Source of the DNA: Schistocephalus solidus
Lineage: Eukaryota > Platyhelminthes > Cestoda > Diphyllobothriidea > Diphyllobothriidae
Direction: 5' to 3'
Assembly: GCA_017591395.1 (NCBI GenBank)
Contig: WEDG01003353.1
Location: forward strand, 1-64,000
DNA length: 64,000 bases
Positions 47,983-58,900 of the stretch are shown here, one piece after another; the stretch's first letter is position 1; every line of letters starts with the position of its first letter. The translations under genes were made by a program, and so were the position numbers. Below the pieces are notes generated by a model, which worked only from the letters and a program-made list of their open reading frames with translations, was not told the origin of the DNA and did no database searches.

Positions 47983-49284
47983 TTATTTGGTGTTGACAAG
48001 AGCTGGTATATGTAAGACAGAGTCTACTGTTGTAAGTTCGGTGGAGGTATTCCTGGTTCTCAAGACTTGCCGGCTAGTGTCCTTGGATCTCTTCGCATCA
48101 GATATCGTTCCTGAGAGTTTGGGTTGCATCGGTTCCAGGTGGAGGGCAAAACAGAAACGGTTTCCACCAATCACCTGGCGTGTCACCTGCCGGAAGGTTG
48201 GATTTGAGGCCATGTAGACGAATACGTTGAAGGTGGAATCCAAGTAAATTAGCAGATTTGCAATAACTGAGAGATAGACGTCATGCAGGGGAAAATTCTG
48301 TCGCAGATAGGCATTAAGAATCTTACTGAAAAATGCCGGTGTCTCCAGTACAAAGAAGGTGAAACAGAGGGCAAGAATAAGTTTATCACCAGATGGCTGT
48401 GATCGTTCTACTGGCCTCGCCGGCACACATCGATTCACATTCGCGTCATCGGATGATTCTTTCAGGGTGATCGAGGCATGCTTGTACAGTGCAGACTGGT
48501 TTCCTCGACGGTACTTACGTCGCAGGGAGATTTGTCGTACGACGAAAAAGCTTAACACGCACACACAAATGACCGGTCCACCCGACTGCACCACGAAAGT
48601 GGTAATACCAATAAAAACCATCTGGTAGACCGGACTAGCTGCTAACAGGTACTCTTCCTGGTATATCTGAGCGTTTGAGTAGCAGAAGAAGGTTCGGGTT
48701 TCAAAGATTCGTGGCAGAGCAATGAGAAAGGCCGTCACTGAGACGAGGCTCATTATGACCCGGATAGATACTCGAGAAAATGCGGAGACACGGCCGATGC
48801 CCCTACAGACAGAATCATAACGGTAAGCCGCTAATAACACCACGGACCAGTTTCGGGCTATTTGGAATGCAAACAGAGCTCCACTGAGGAGGGGATGGCC
48901 AGCCATTACCAAAATGCCAACTCTCCGTTGTGTGGAAATACTGAAAACTGAGCCAAGCCACTTATTACCATCGGAGCCTGAAACGTAGCTCTCAAGTAGG
49001 CCGTGAGATAGTGTATGCAGAAGAAGACAAAGACCAAAGCACGTTTCAAAAATAGACAGGCTCTTGAGGATGCAACTCATTAAGCTGTTTTTCCATATTC
49101 TGTGTGTAAAAATCTTCAGAGAGAATCCATTTAGAATGACGTTGAGGGGGGAGAGGACAAGAGTCATATAAGTGTACACATCGTAGATGGCCTTGTAGGG
49201 GTTGGCTGGCAAGGTTTCATTCTGGCAGTTCCCGTAGGAGACATAAAAGAGCAGGTAGCTCAAATGGTTGCTTGAATTGTTCAT
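47983..49284 (-). CDS. Divergent rhodopsin-family G-protein-coupled receptor, intronless
   Basis: 433 residues from the ATG at 49284-49282; the in-frame codon TTG at 49338 is not a credible animal start, and a TGA lies just before it. The short N-terminus has glycosylation sites at N2, N3 and N22. Seven hydrophobic segments: about 36-60, 69-97, 125-154, 172-193, 220-248, 301-325, 335-358. Hallmarks are shifted: E80 for the TM2 Asp, YRY (154-156) for DRY, no TM4 Trp, LETP (313-316) for CWxP, NVFVY (353-357) for NPxxY, and no Cys before TM3 although C201 is present in loop 2. After TM7, NPTFRQ and C378 (possible palmitoylation) fit class A. The TM3 end and TM7 look most like FMRFamide-type neuropeptide receptors. 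Surface receptor signalling through G proteins is inferred; the ligand is unknown. Confidence 0.9.
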   Translation of the reverse strand: MNNSSNHLSYLLFYVSYGNCQNETLPANPYKAIYDVYTYMTLVLSPLNVILNGFSLKIFTHRIWKNSLMSCILKSLSIFETCFGLCLLLHTLSHGLLESYVSGSDGNKWLGSVFSISTQRRVGILVMAGHPLLSGALFAFQIARNWSVVLLAAYRYDSVCRGIGRVSAFSRVSIRVIMSLVSVTAFLIALPRIFETRTFFCYSNAQIYQEEYLLAASPVYQMVFIGITTFVVQSGGPVICVCVLSFFVVRQISLRRKYRRGNQSALYKHASITLKESSDDANVNRCVPARPVERSQPSGDKLILALCFTFFVLETPAFFSKILNAYLRQNFPLHDVYLSVIANLLIYLDSTFNVFVYMASNPTFRQVTRQVIGGNRFCFALHLEPMQPKLSGTISDAKRSKDTSRQVLRTRNTSTELTTVDSVLHIPALVNTK

Positions 49285-52200
49285 TCTAGAACATAATGCA
49301 TGAACGTGAAGTAAATCCTTTGAGACAGAAACTACCAAGCACGGGGTTAACGTTCATTTCATTATTTCATCTGGAGCCTATTAGGTTCACTGGACAACGG
49401 GCAAATTGGAGAGAAAGATATAATTCTGGTATTTCTTTCACCTGTTTGCGGTATGAATGGACGTCTCAGTAAAAGGTACTCAACTACAGCCTCGAGGAGG
49501 CTTACGCGTACCCAAAACGCTGAACACCTAAGCTACGATTTTCTGTTTAAAAGCCTTGAATTTCAAAAAAAGATTTTGATTAATTTAACGTAGTAGATTA
49601 CTGTAACTTGCTTAATTTACAGAGTTTGACACAAACATCTGAGTGTTTAAGGATAAATGGTTGTTCTATCACCAAAACCGCTTCCTTATTTGTCCAAGTT
49701 TTGAATTCATGTAGGGTCGATCGTCAGAAACAAAGATGCTAATAGAACGGTCACGAGTTATAAGTTGTACCTGTCACTATAATAGTAGTAACACTAGACT
49801 GGGGGTTTTATCGATTGAAAAATATTCGCATATACCTGGAATGTGAACATTCGTCAAATTATGTGAATGCAAGGCTCTCAATTGCTGCACCATACCCAAT
49901 GCGGGTAAGAGCTTTGACTGTAGCAAATACTTTGCCCTTATCCGGTGATATCAAAACCCACCCAGTGCGTTTTTAAAATTAAGATATTTGAATCATTTAA
50001 ATCGGCCAAACTACTATTACTTCTGAAAATATGCAAGGATTCAGTTGACTTCATTGCCTAGATTTTCTTCAAACGGTGGTCAAGTGGGGTCTTACCACTA
50101 AGGCAGTGAAAGGCTCGGCTGCACAGTCAACGGTTCGAAAAACGCTAAGGTTTACACGAGTTGGTCCTATAAATGACTCCAAAAATGCCGAACTAATTAA
50201 TTACATTTGAAACAGCCGTAAACTGAGATAAGAAAACACAACGAATCAGAGCAGTAATTTAGCACCAACTTAACTGGTAGGCTCTCATTTTTCAACTCAA
50301 GAGCTATTTCCAAGCATGGCAAAAGTTCTTCCAGTATCCAACCAGAATTCGCGCTACTGTATTCAAGTACAATTGAGAACTTAATATATTTTGCCTACTG
50401 TGACACAGATATAACCTTGGATACACACTAACAAACATCTGTCAAACATTTTATCAAAGGCCACTGCTCTTCAGATGAAATTTAAAGTCAGAGTTGTGAT
50501 AAAACGGGCTAGAAGGGTTGCTGCAAATATTTTTTTCAGTCAAAATGCATTAACATACATTTTAAATAAAGTCCTTCCACTAAGACGCCTTTAATTATTC
50601 TAACACTGATGACATCTGGTTAGATAGGCAAGCCGAAGTGCAGTACAGGATGTGTGATGGTCTAACTCTTTTTCAGAACGCGAAACTACCATGGAAAATG
50701 CGATCCGAAGAAAGGTCAAAGGTCAAAGAAGTATGCAATTGAAACTATGCATCGCAAGAACTTACGGACTTAAGCCCTTTTCTCAATTATATTCGTCTTT
50801 CTCTTAACGATGATCGTGTTACTCTTTGAATTTCACGACTTCCTGATTCTACTCTTTTATTGGCAAGTACTGTATATAGCATTCCGCCCTTCGATGAGCA
50901 CCACCAGCTCTATTTCCATCCTGCTTCTTTATATTTGCATGCTCCTCTGGATATACTGATATATTCGCAAATAAACTGACAGTTGACGTAAGTTTAAAAT
51001 ATTATCTTGTATGAAAGGCCACGCTTATGGTGTCCTTTTACTACAAGAGAATGTCGTCAGGGTGAAAACTTGGTAATTTAGGGTAGTTTTTGAAACTATA
51101 TGATCGAAAATATATTTTGCCTAAAAGACAAACATGCTAAACCTTACGCAGTTACAACGAAGACGTAGACCATTCACAATAACTGCAACCAGCTGCAACT
51201 AAATCGCTTGCTTGAGACGTCTGGAGCCCATAATTGCGTTGCAAATGCTTTTCACTAAAATAATTATTATGTTATGAGCATTAACAACAACCCTGTCTCA
51301 ATGCAGATTCGTTTTCGGAGCACATGTTGCTTGTGCGCATCCTTGACTTCCCACAATAATTATCCAGTTAATTTCAAAGGTAACACTAATCTGTCTATCA
51401 TGATTCTCACAATCAGGATTCACTTGAAAACACCACAAGCATGGTATAATTTTTTTGCAGTAAGATTAACGCTGTGAAAACGGCATTATAAACGAAACAT
51501 TAATATGTGGCTTCCAAGTCTCATCTTTGCCCTTATCATTTATTGAATATTTTGATTTTTTTCTATTTATTTTTTTTCCAAAATGATTTGCAGTAAATGC
51601 CTTCTTATATGGACCACTGCCGCACACTAAAATAGATGCCACATAATTCAGTTGGCCCAAGTTTATTTGCGCTAAAGGCTAAACTTAGCGTTAAATTAAT
51701 GATACGACTTAGATCTTAGTTTAAGATAACAGCTTAGGGTTGGATTATTGTAATTATAAGGGACAAGGTTCCCCCTATTGCAGTTAACACAATCTTAAGA
51801 AATCAGGAGGCCATTATCATTGTCGTATAAATTCGGTAGGGCATATAAGTGATGCATGTCAAATTCTTAACTACTTAATATTGAAGCACACATTCGAGAT
51901 AAACCAATGAATCAATGTTGCAATGAAAAACCTCCCTTTAAAACGTATTTGTGCATAATGATTTTATTTACGAACGCAGCCACGATAATATGCGTCAATA
52001 TCGTGAAAATAAGCACATAAATGGATTTTTTGGCAACCATGTGATAGAAATTCAAAACTGATTTGGATAACAAAATGCCTTAGTGTTGCCCTATCCATTA
52101 AGTGTATTTTGCGCTAATATTCCTCTTGGTTAATGACTAAAATTTCGATTCCTAAGGTTGGTTTTAAGATTTGGATTATAAATTTTAAACAGCAGCTTTT

Positions 52201-54304
52201 CACTTTAACTCCAAAACAAAGTTCAACTCCAAAACATAGTTTAAAAAAATCAACCCAGTTACACATGGGCCGATAATAAAACCAATGTAAAATAGTACGC
52301 CATATAAAATAGTATCCGTGAATAAGGGGCGACCCAAGAATTTATAAGAATTAAACTAGGTTTTACAAACACCGTAGCATATACATTTTGCAGATGTATG
52401 GATAACAGGGCTCACATATCCTCAGCTTCCAAGTTTCCTCGAGACTAGTTCTACATAATAAAGACAAAATGCTGTAGAAAAGCATATATAGTTCTGTGAC
52501 ACGTATCCATTCAAAGAAGTGAATTATTCCTATTGGGTAACGGGGACACAAAAATGCTGGCCAATCGGGAGAACACAGCAAGTAGTAGTTTGCTGCACAT
52601 TTACGGAAATTAATCAGGTGAATAATTATTTAAATGTTGAGAGGGAGCTTAGAATTAAGAAAAACCTGTGCAAATGTTTTATAAAAAGCATACATTATTT
52701 TTTCGTTGTGGTATTTATTTGAGCAGCTACTTTTGAATGTTTGCTTGCAAGATCAATGTTTTGTTTTCGTTATGCATAACTAGTCCACATGTTTAACAAT
52801 GTACAGAAGGTGACTGCCACGCATCTTACTGACACGCATTTGGAATTTCGCTAACCGGTCCTAAAACAGTAAACTGAAATAATACTTTAGCTGTCTTGAA
52901 TTGAAAGCATCGGGTGTATATGATTATTTACTTCAGGCTTTTTACATTAAAGCGCACCGGTAAATTAATTTCCTTTTATTCTCGTTGCATATCTACCAAG
53001 GAAATCACATGTCCAACTCAGTATACAGACCTGGTTTTATTTACTTTGGCGGTTTCCAGTTTTATTCTATAATAATACGCAGTGTGCTTCTTGCGTCCAA
53101 AAGTTAAAGTTAGCGCCTGAATTTAAATAGACTCAAGTTTTTGGTATATTCCTCCAGTCTAATTTTTTCATGATCTTTTTATACAAATTGAGCTCTCAAA
53201 GCTTGCCATTTGCCTATGAAGCATACATTTGCTTCACAATTTGACTTTTAGTTTATAAATCAGAAGGTACGTCACAAAACCAAGATATCTAACCAATTTT
53301 GAGATGTTTGGCCAATATCCCCTAAGGACTACCCCTCAGACTTTCTGGACCATTAAGTTAGTCACGCAAATTCACGTCAAGAATGTATAGTGATGCGTTA
53401 AATCTGGTAGAGCCCATAAATAAAGCACATTCGATGCACTTTGATCAGCCGTAAAACGCAAGTAATTGTGATTTAAGTAACTGTCGATGGACGAAAAGCA
53501 CGCTCCTTCTAAGGCTACGCGACCACACTGTAATGGCTTCTTGTTAAAATGCTCCCTATACCATTTTCACATATATAAGCTCCCAACAAACCGTACGGTA
53601 GCCTGGTACCGGCTGATCAGTCAAGACTTACCTAGACCAATTGCGCAGCTTCAGCATTCACTATGCCCTTGTCCATCTCCTGTCGTGTGAACATAGTCTG
53701 TCCACCGCATTCATGTTAAGTAGTAAGTAGTGAGTGCTGTACATTTTTGGGCAGTCCTGACTTAAAATAAAATAACCCACGTAAATACTGCTGTTCCAAT
53801 CACTCTGTGTGGCCTGCGGCTGAAATGCCTTTGCTTGCAACTGTTAAAATATCAGTACGAGGGGGAAACAGGCGCTGGAAACTCAGACGTCCAAAGGAGC
53901 CGAGACCTATGCCTCTATTCGGTTCTGCGAAATTATTTAGAGGGAAAGTAACGAAGCGACACCACTGCCGACCGGCACAAAACTAAGCATTCTCCTGAGA
54001 CTACGCTAACCTACACATTAGACAAAGGGCAAGCACAACCCATGTGCAGTATTATGCTAGCTATGTACATGACTCTACCTTCCGTTGACTTAATTTTGGA
54101 TTCAAATTGCATAGTGAAAGAACCTTTTCGTTTAAACGAATACTTCGCTTTCTTTTGAAAGAAAGGCCTGTTAGAGCTTAGTTGTATCGGTTACAGTTGG
54201 ATTGCATGGTCATCAAGGTGTGAAAATTCAAAAACATGAATTTTTCGATAGACATAATAGGGTCAATGCAATGAACATTAACCTCGAAACGAGTTCCTAT
54301 AAGT

Positions 54305-54326
54305 GAAGAAGAAGAAGAAGAAGAAG
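54305..54326. repeat. (GAA)n microsatellite
   Basis: Seven GAA units. An imperfect inverted match (CTTATTCTTCTTCGCTTATA) follows at 54345-54364, so the region could form a hairpin. Confidence 0.9.
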
Positions 54327-54701
54327 GTTGCTTGTTCGAACAGCCTTATTCTTCTTCGCTTATACACACACCTGGAAGGCGGACTTTTGCCTCCACAAGT
54401 TCCTTTAGATTAAGATTATGATATGCTGAAGCGGGCTTTTAAAATTGAGCCGCCATCTTTTCTGCTCTCCATTTGCATGTGAATCCTCATATATGTACGT
54501 CGATTGACCTGATTCACTTATTTTATGCTTGAATTTTAACACTATTCTGTTTATTCGAAATACAAAAAATGAGGTCATCAGCGCATGACGCTGGCACTAT
54601 TTTGAAGCAAGTCCAAATTGATTCATATTTCGAGAAAAATTCAAGGATGATTCTTCACGTAGAATGGAGGACCTTTTTTGCGGAATTTTTTGGAATTTAT
54701 T

Positions 54702-54717
54702 TTCTCTCTCTCTCTCA
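54702..54717. repeat. (CT)n microsatellite
   Basis: Short CT run of eight repeats. Confidence 0.85.
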
Positions 54718-54899
54718 TGCCGTGAATTATAGCCGGTTAAAAATATAGGGAATGGCACAACTTTAATGATAAGGACAAGAAAGATGGGAATAGCTACTCT
54801 TAGTCTGCTAGCCAGCCATGCCTGGCTGTATGTTTGCACCAACAGAAGCGTGAGCTCACGACCACATTTTAGAAGTGTTAAGGTCTACATATTTAGATG

Positions 54900-55300
54900 T
54901 AGGTTTTAAAACACCTGGGTTTGGCTATGGTTGGCTAACGACGGCTTATATGCCAGGAATAGCCATTCAAGTTTTCCATGTCTTTTCTGGCCCTATTCTT
55001 CTGCTTAGTTAACTACCAGCTGATTTTTGGCTGCATGTGACCAGTGAGTTCCATTAGCAGTTGGTGAGCGATCATCAAAAATGTTAGTCAATATGCCTGA
55101 TCTAAACTGGCAAGACAAGGACTCCATGGCCCAATGGTGAAAGCGTTGGACTTCTTAATGACGGGTCACGGGTTCCAACCCTGGGGGTGTACAATCTGTG
55201 GTTGCGTATGGCTGGCTGACGAGGGCTTTATAAGCCAGAAACAGCCATTCTATTCTTCCTTGTCTTTGCCAGCAATATTTTTCTGTCTATTGTGCTAAAA
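54900..55300 (+). repeat. Dispersed subfamily A element with tRNA head and ribozyme
   Basis: The head at 55126-55190 has A box TGGCCCAATGG and B box GGTTCCAACCC with GTTGGACTTCTTAA, again like tRNA-Arg(UCU). The ribozyme at 55210-55258 reads GGCTGG, CTGACGA, GGGCT...AGCCA, GAAA, but helix III (CAGCCAT) and the returning helix I strand (CTATTC) are degraded. An earlier ribozyme block near 54932 has CTAACGA. It spans about 1.3 units. Confidence 0.82.
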
Positions 55301-55429
55301 GCCAAAATCAGTCTCTCTATGCAACTAGTATTTTTGTGTTTAAATGTATTTGTGAATCAGGGTTCCTTGGGAGCATGAAACGTCAGTAGCCAAATCGAAC
55401 AGCTAAACAAATGCATAAATTGACAGATG

Positions 55430-55600
55430 GACACCTCACTGATCAGTAACATCACTCAAATGTCCCTTTTGGGCGTTGGGGCTCCCCTCCGAGCTCCTCC
55501 AATAGCCATAAAGCGACTATTAGTGTGGACAGAGGAACGCAGCTAGTAACGACAATAGAGACTATCAATGTCAGCAATTCTCATCTGTCAATATGCAGAA
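55430..55600 (-). repeat. Minus-strand tail of subfamily A element
   Basis: CTCACTGATCAGTAACATCA and TTGGGGCTCCCCTCCGAGCT follow the array order. It lies in inverted orientation to the copy just upstream, as in the other pairs. Confidence 0.6.
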
Positions 55601-55609
55601 ATGACGGCT

Positions 55610-57980
55610 AAGGGTGGAAAATGAGGTACTCAAGTTTACAAACACGAAACAGCTGGTGGAAAACGGTCATATTTCGAACGTAAAATTGCATTAAGGGTCG
55701 TATTTCGGGCTATGACTGGACATATCCTGGGCATTGCAGAAGCAGCTGGATTTTGTAATTACCTCGCGCTGTAATTGTAATAACCAATAATTTACGTAAC
55801 CTCTCCTCAGTCCCTGACAATACTAACTGTTCTCCAGATGTCCCGCCTGTTAAATGATACCAAAGATTTTCCAAGTATTATGAACCGGTTTGTTCGGATA
55901 AAACTACTCCCATGTCAAAAAATATATGACATCGTTATATTCTGCTTATGTTATCACCTATGCTTTGCTCCAGTAAACCTTATGCTAATTGAACAAAATA
56001 ATATGCCTGATAATTTGGCGATACCTTGCGGTTCTTCACTATACAGAGAATAATAGACATAATATTTCAAACGTTGCTTTGTCTTTGTTTTTGAATCCAG
56101 GACTCTATCTTAGTTAAGTTGCCCGAGTAATGACATTTTTTTGACGAATGGCCTTTTATGGCAAACAAGAAAACTCATTTTGGTAAGAGATGGGCTATTT
56201 TATATAATTTTGAGGCAAAAAACGGTCTTCAATTTTAAGTAATACATGCAATAGTAAGGCGGGTCGCTGTGAGGGGTGTAACTTTTGAGGTGACGTTCTT
56301 TTTAGATAAAAACTAACAACGATTGGCCGAACGCCGATAAATTGGCTCGATAAAGGAAAGAGGTTCCTAGTGAACTATCAGGGGCATAACCAGTCAACTA
56401 CCTACTCTGTAAACGTACGATGATAGAGGGTGTTGGAACTTCGATTATTTAAAGGAGCATTTCGAGCCTATTTCGTTTTCGTTCTGCCAATCATACATCT
56501 TCTCACCATCTGGAAGCAGGAACGCAACCAAGGGTGTGCAAACAGCGCACTTAGTCCGAAAACGTGATATCTCAGGTGATTCATGACCAAAAAGAGTATT
56601 TATGGATTTAAGAAATACCGAATCGCACCCCAATTGCAATTAATTTCCCTCGATTTTTCAGTTTGCGATGGTAAAATATAAAATTAACAATATTTTTAAA
56701 CGTTTGGAGTTTAAAATGAAAAAAAGTGACATCAGGAGGTTTTCTGCCAGAATTCTTGCAACGGAAGGTCTTTTCTTTTCTGATATGCGTTTTACTAATA
56801 TAAGTCAAGTACTTGAATATTTGCTCCACACGATTCGGTACCACTTTCTTGCTGACGAAGCAGCATGCAGACCACAAACGGTGAACAATGTAGGGTGCAG
56901 TGGATATTAAGCAATATATTAAATAAACTAATCAACTATAAACGATCATTTAATCACAGTTGCTGGACCTTAGCTATGGTTTTCATTTCAACTTGCAGAG
57001 CAAGCCAAAGACACTTTTTGTAACCAAATATTTACTTAGGTCAACAATTGGCGAACTACGTAAAAAAGCCGACTGCATTATTAAAAAAATGTTTTGTTTT
57101 AAGACAAAAGCATTTGTTGGAATGGCTTTAAATAGAGTAAAAGACATTTGTAGGTCATGCCGAGAGGCTTTTTCTGGTGGAACAGCAACCGGAGTGCTTG
57201 GAGGCCGCTACGGCCTCTTTTCTGGACTATTTCGAAACGCACCATCCTTCGCCATTTATTATGCATACTGATTACTGCAATCCAAACTGCTGGAACTTTT
57301 GCAAATTATTAATTTTCCAAAGCAACTTGTCCCTAGCTAAGATGGGCCTGTCAAAATGCATTTGTTCGGACAAAGTTTCAGAACCTCTACATTAGGTGGT
57401 CAAACGTTTAGCTGGCAAAAATAGAACTGAATCATGAAATGGACGGATAATGCTGAATGACATTCACCAATCGGGCAAAAAGCATGCTCATCCCGTTATG
57501 CTTATGAACTCAATGCAGAGCTTTCGCTTGCATTAATATGTTAAAATGAGTATATAAATAGACAATGAAGACGCAAAGAGATCGTTCTGGGTTATAAGCC
57601 TTCGGCAGTCAGCCTTTTTCGACCACAGGATTGCCGCAGTTGCACATGGACCACACATTATTTGGTCCTCTGGTCTACCAATGAGCAAAAGACATGTCGT
57701 GTTTAAGGTTGCGAATAACAACACTAGCATCATCGAACACCGGTATACATTTGCAAATCAGCTTAATTTCTGCATGCGGGAAACTTTTGGACAGCGGGAA
57801 ACGGAACGGACAACATCAACATCAAAATTACCTATAAAAGTTTTTACTTGTTAATAGTTACTGAAAATGCGTTAAAACCACTATGACATCCATAAGCTTC
57901 TCAACAACGAAAATCATGGACAGGATTTAAGCGCAGCAAGCTGATTCAGCTGAGTAGTTCTGATATAGAGGCTGGCTTTT
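55610..57980. other. AT-rich DNA, no supported gene
   Basis: An open stretch at 57186-57390 preceded by an acceptor-like CTTTTTCTGGTGGAACAG is discussed among the rejected items. Nothing else is recognised. Confidence 0.4.
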
Positions 57981-57989
57981 TGCCAGCCA

Positions 57990-58900
57990 GAAACGTGAAT
58001 TTATTCGTATTTGCTCTAAAGCACTTCGTCAGAGATAAAAGCGGGGACAAAAACAAGCAGCAGTTATAAGGACAAGGTCAAACAAACAACAGGGATGCCA
58101 GTCCGGAGGTAACTGCGCAGTGCTTCGTGTGCTAGTGATAGTGAGACAAACCAATTCGCTGTGTTCACATTAAAGAAACAGACTTTAATCACTTCCAGGC
58201 TTGCTTCTGATGTCGGTTACCATCTTAGTGGCTTCTCATGAGAAGGTTTTAAGGTTTGGGCAGCCATTGTTGATTAGCCTTCATCCAGTCTCATAGCAAA
58301 TTTGAGTTCTTGTATGCGTGATTCAAGCATATGCGCGGTCTGCCCTGTCACGAGAACAGTTTTGACATGGGATGCGACACAAAACACCTGACAGCACATT
58401 TGGATTTAATTTTTCATGGGTTTTCATGACCTTACTGTGCATGTTATATTTGGGCCTGTTCGCAATTCCAACATTTAGTCCCGCAGCAATGCACTTAGTC
58501 GCTTCAGGCACGCCCTTGATGCATGACACCATAAAGCATACCATAGGGGCTTTCTCTGTTTAGATCCTCCGGAAGCGCACACGCAGGCATCGGCTTATGA
58601 ACGCTTTCAAGTAGCCGTTTCACCTAAACTGGTCACTGAGATAACTGGCCTTGTGTGCGGTTTATTCTGGTTTGCTGCAATGAGTTTGGGTTCGTTCTAA
58701 CAGCGTTCTAATGCAAATTTGTTTTTGAGCCATCTAATAGTTGCTTTACAAATTTTAAAAAAAGGTGCCTGTTGTTCTTCTCCCTCCTGGAGAAAGTTGT
58801 TTTGACTTTAATTCAGCAACGTTGCCTGACAAAGCACGTCAAAGAAGACCAGTTGTTGCTCTTATCTTCCTTTCTTTTGAAGTGTAAGAAGGATGCTTAC
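57990..58900 (-). pseudogene. Penelope-like element remnant, reverse transcriptase end to GIY-YIG
   Basis: On the minus strand, in order: QQLVFFDVLC (the L-P-F-L-D-V-L segment after the catalytic motif), ISRCLRVRFR, KGVPEATKCIAAGLNVGI, VLCRIPCQNCS (cysteine pair before GIY-YIG), then after a frameshift GQTAHMLESRIQELKFAM and a degraded end (NVNTANWF). The order matches full Penelope-like proteins. Several stops and at least one frameshift make it dead. It is the longest such remnant here. Confidence 0.78.

Larger units (their letters stand above)
49340..54890. other. AT-rich DNA, no gene recognised
   Basis: Includes the GPCR upstream region and, near 50078-50150, a weak tRNA-like pair of boxes (TGGTCAAGTGGG, GGTTCGAAAAAC). 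No other supported feature apart from the GAA and CT runs listed separately. Confidence 0.45.

Noticed and set aside
49282..49338. Longer GPCR start at TTG (451 residues)
   Set aside because: TTG is not a usual animal start, the added 18 residues look untranslated, and ATG at 49284 gives a normal N-terminus.
57186..57390. Tyrosine kinase C-lobe exon of the Eph-like gene
   Set aside because: PECLEAATASFLDYF has Cys and LD at the spacing of the kinase C-P-x-x-L...L-D-C-W motif, but the Trp, the R-P-x-F and all other kinase motifs are missing.
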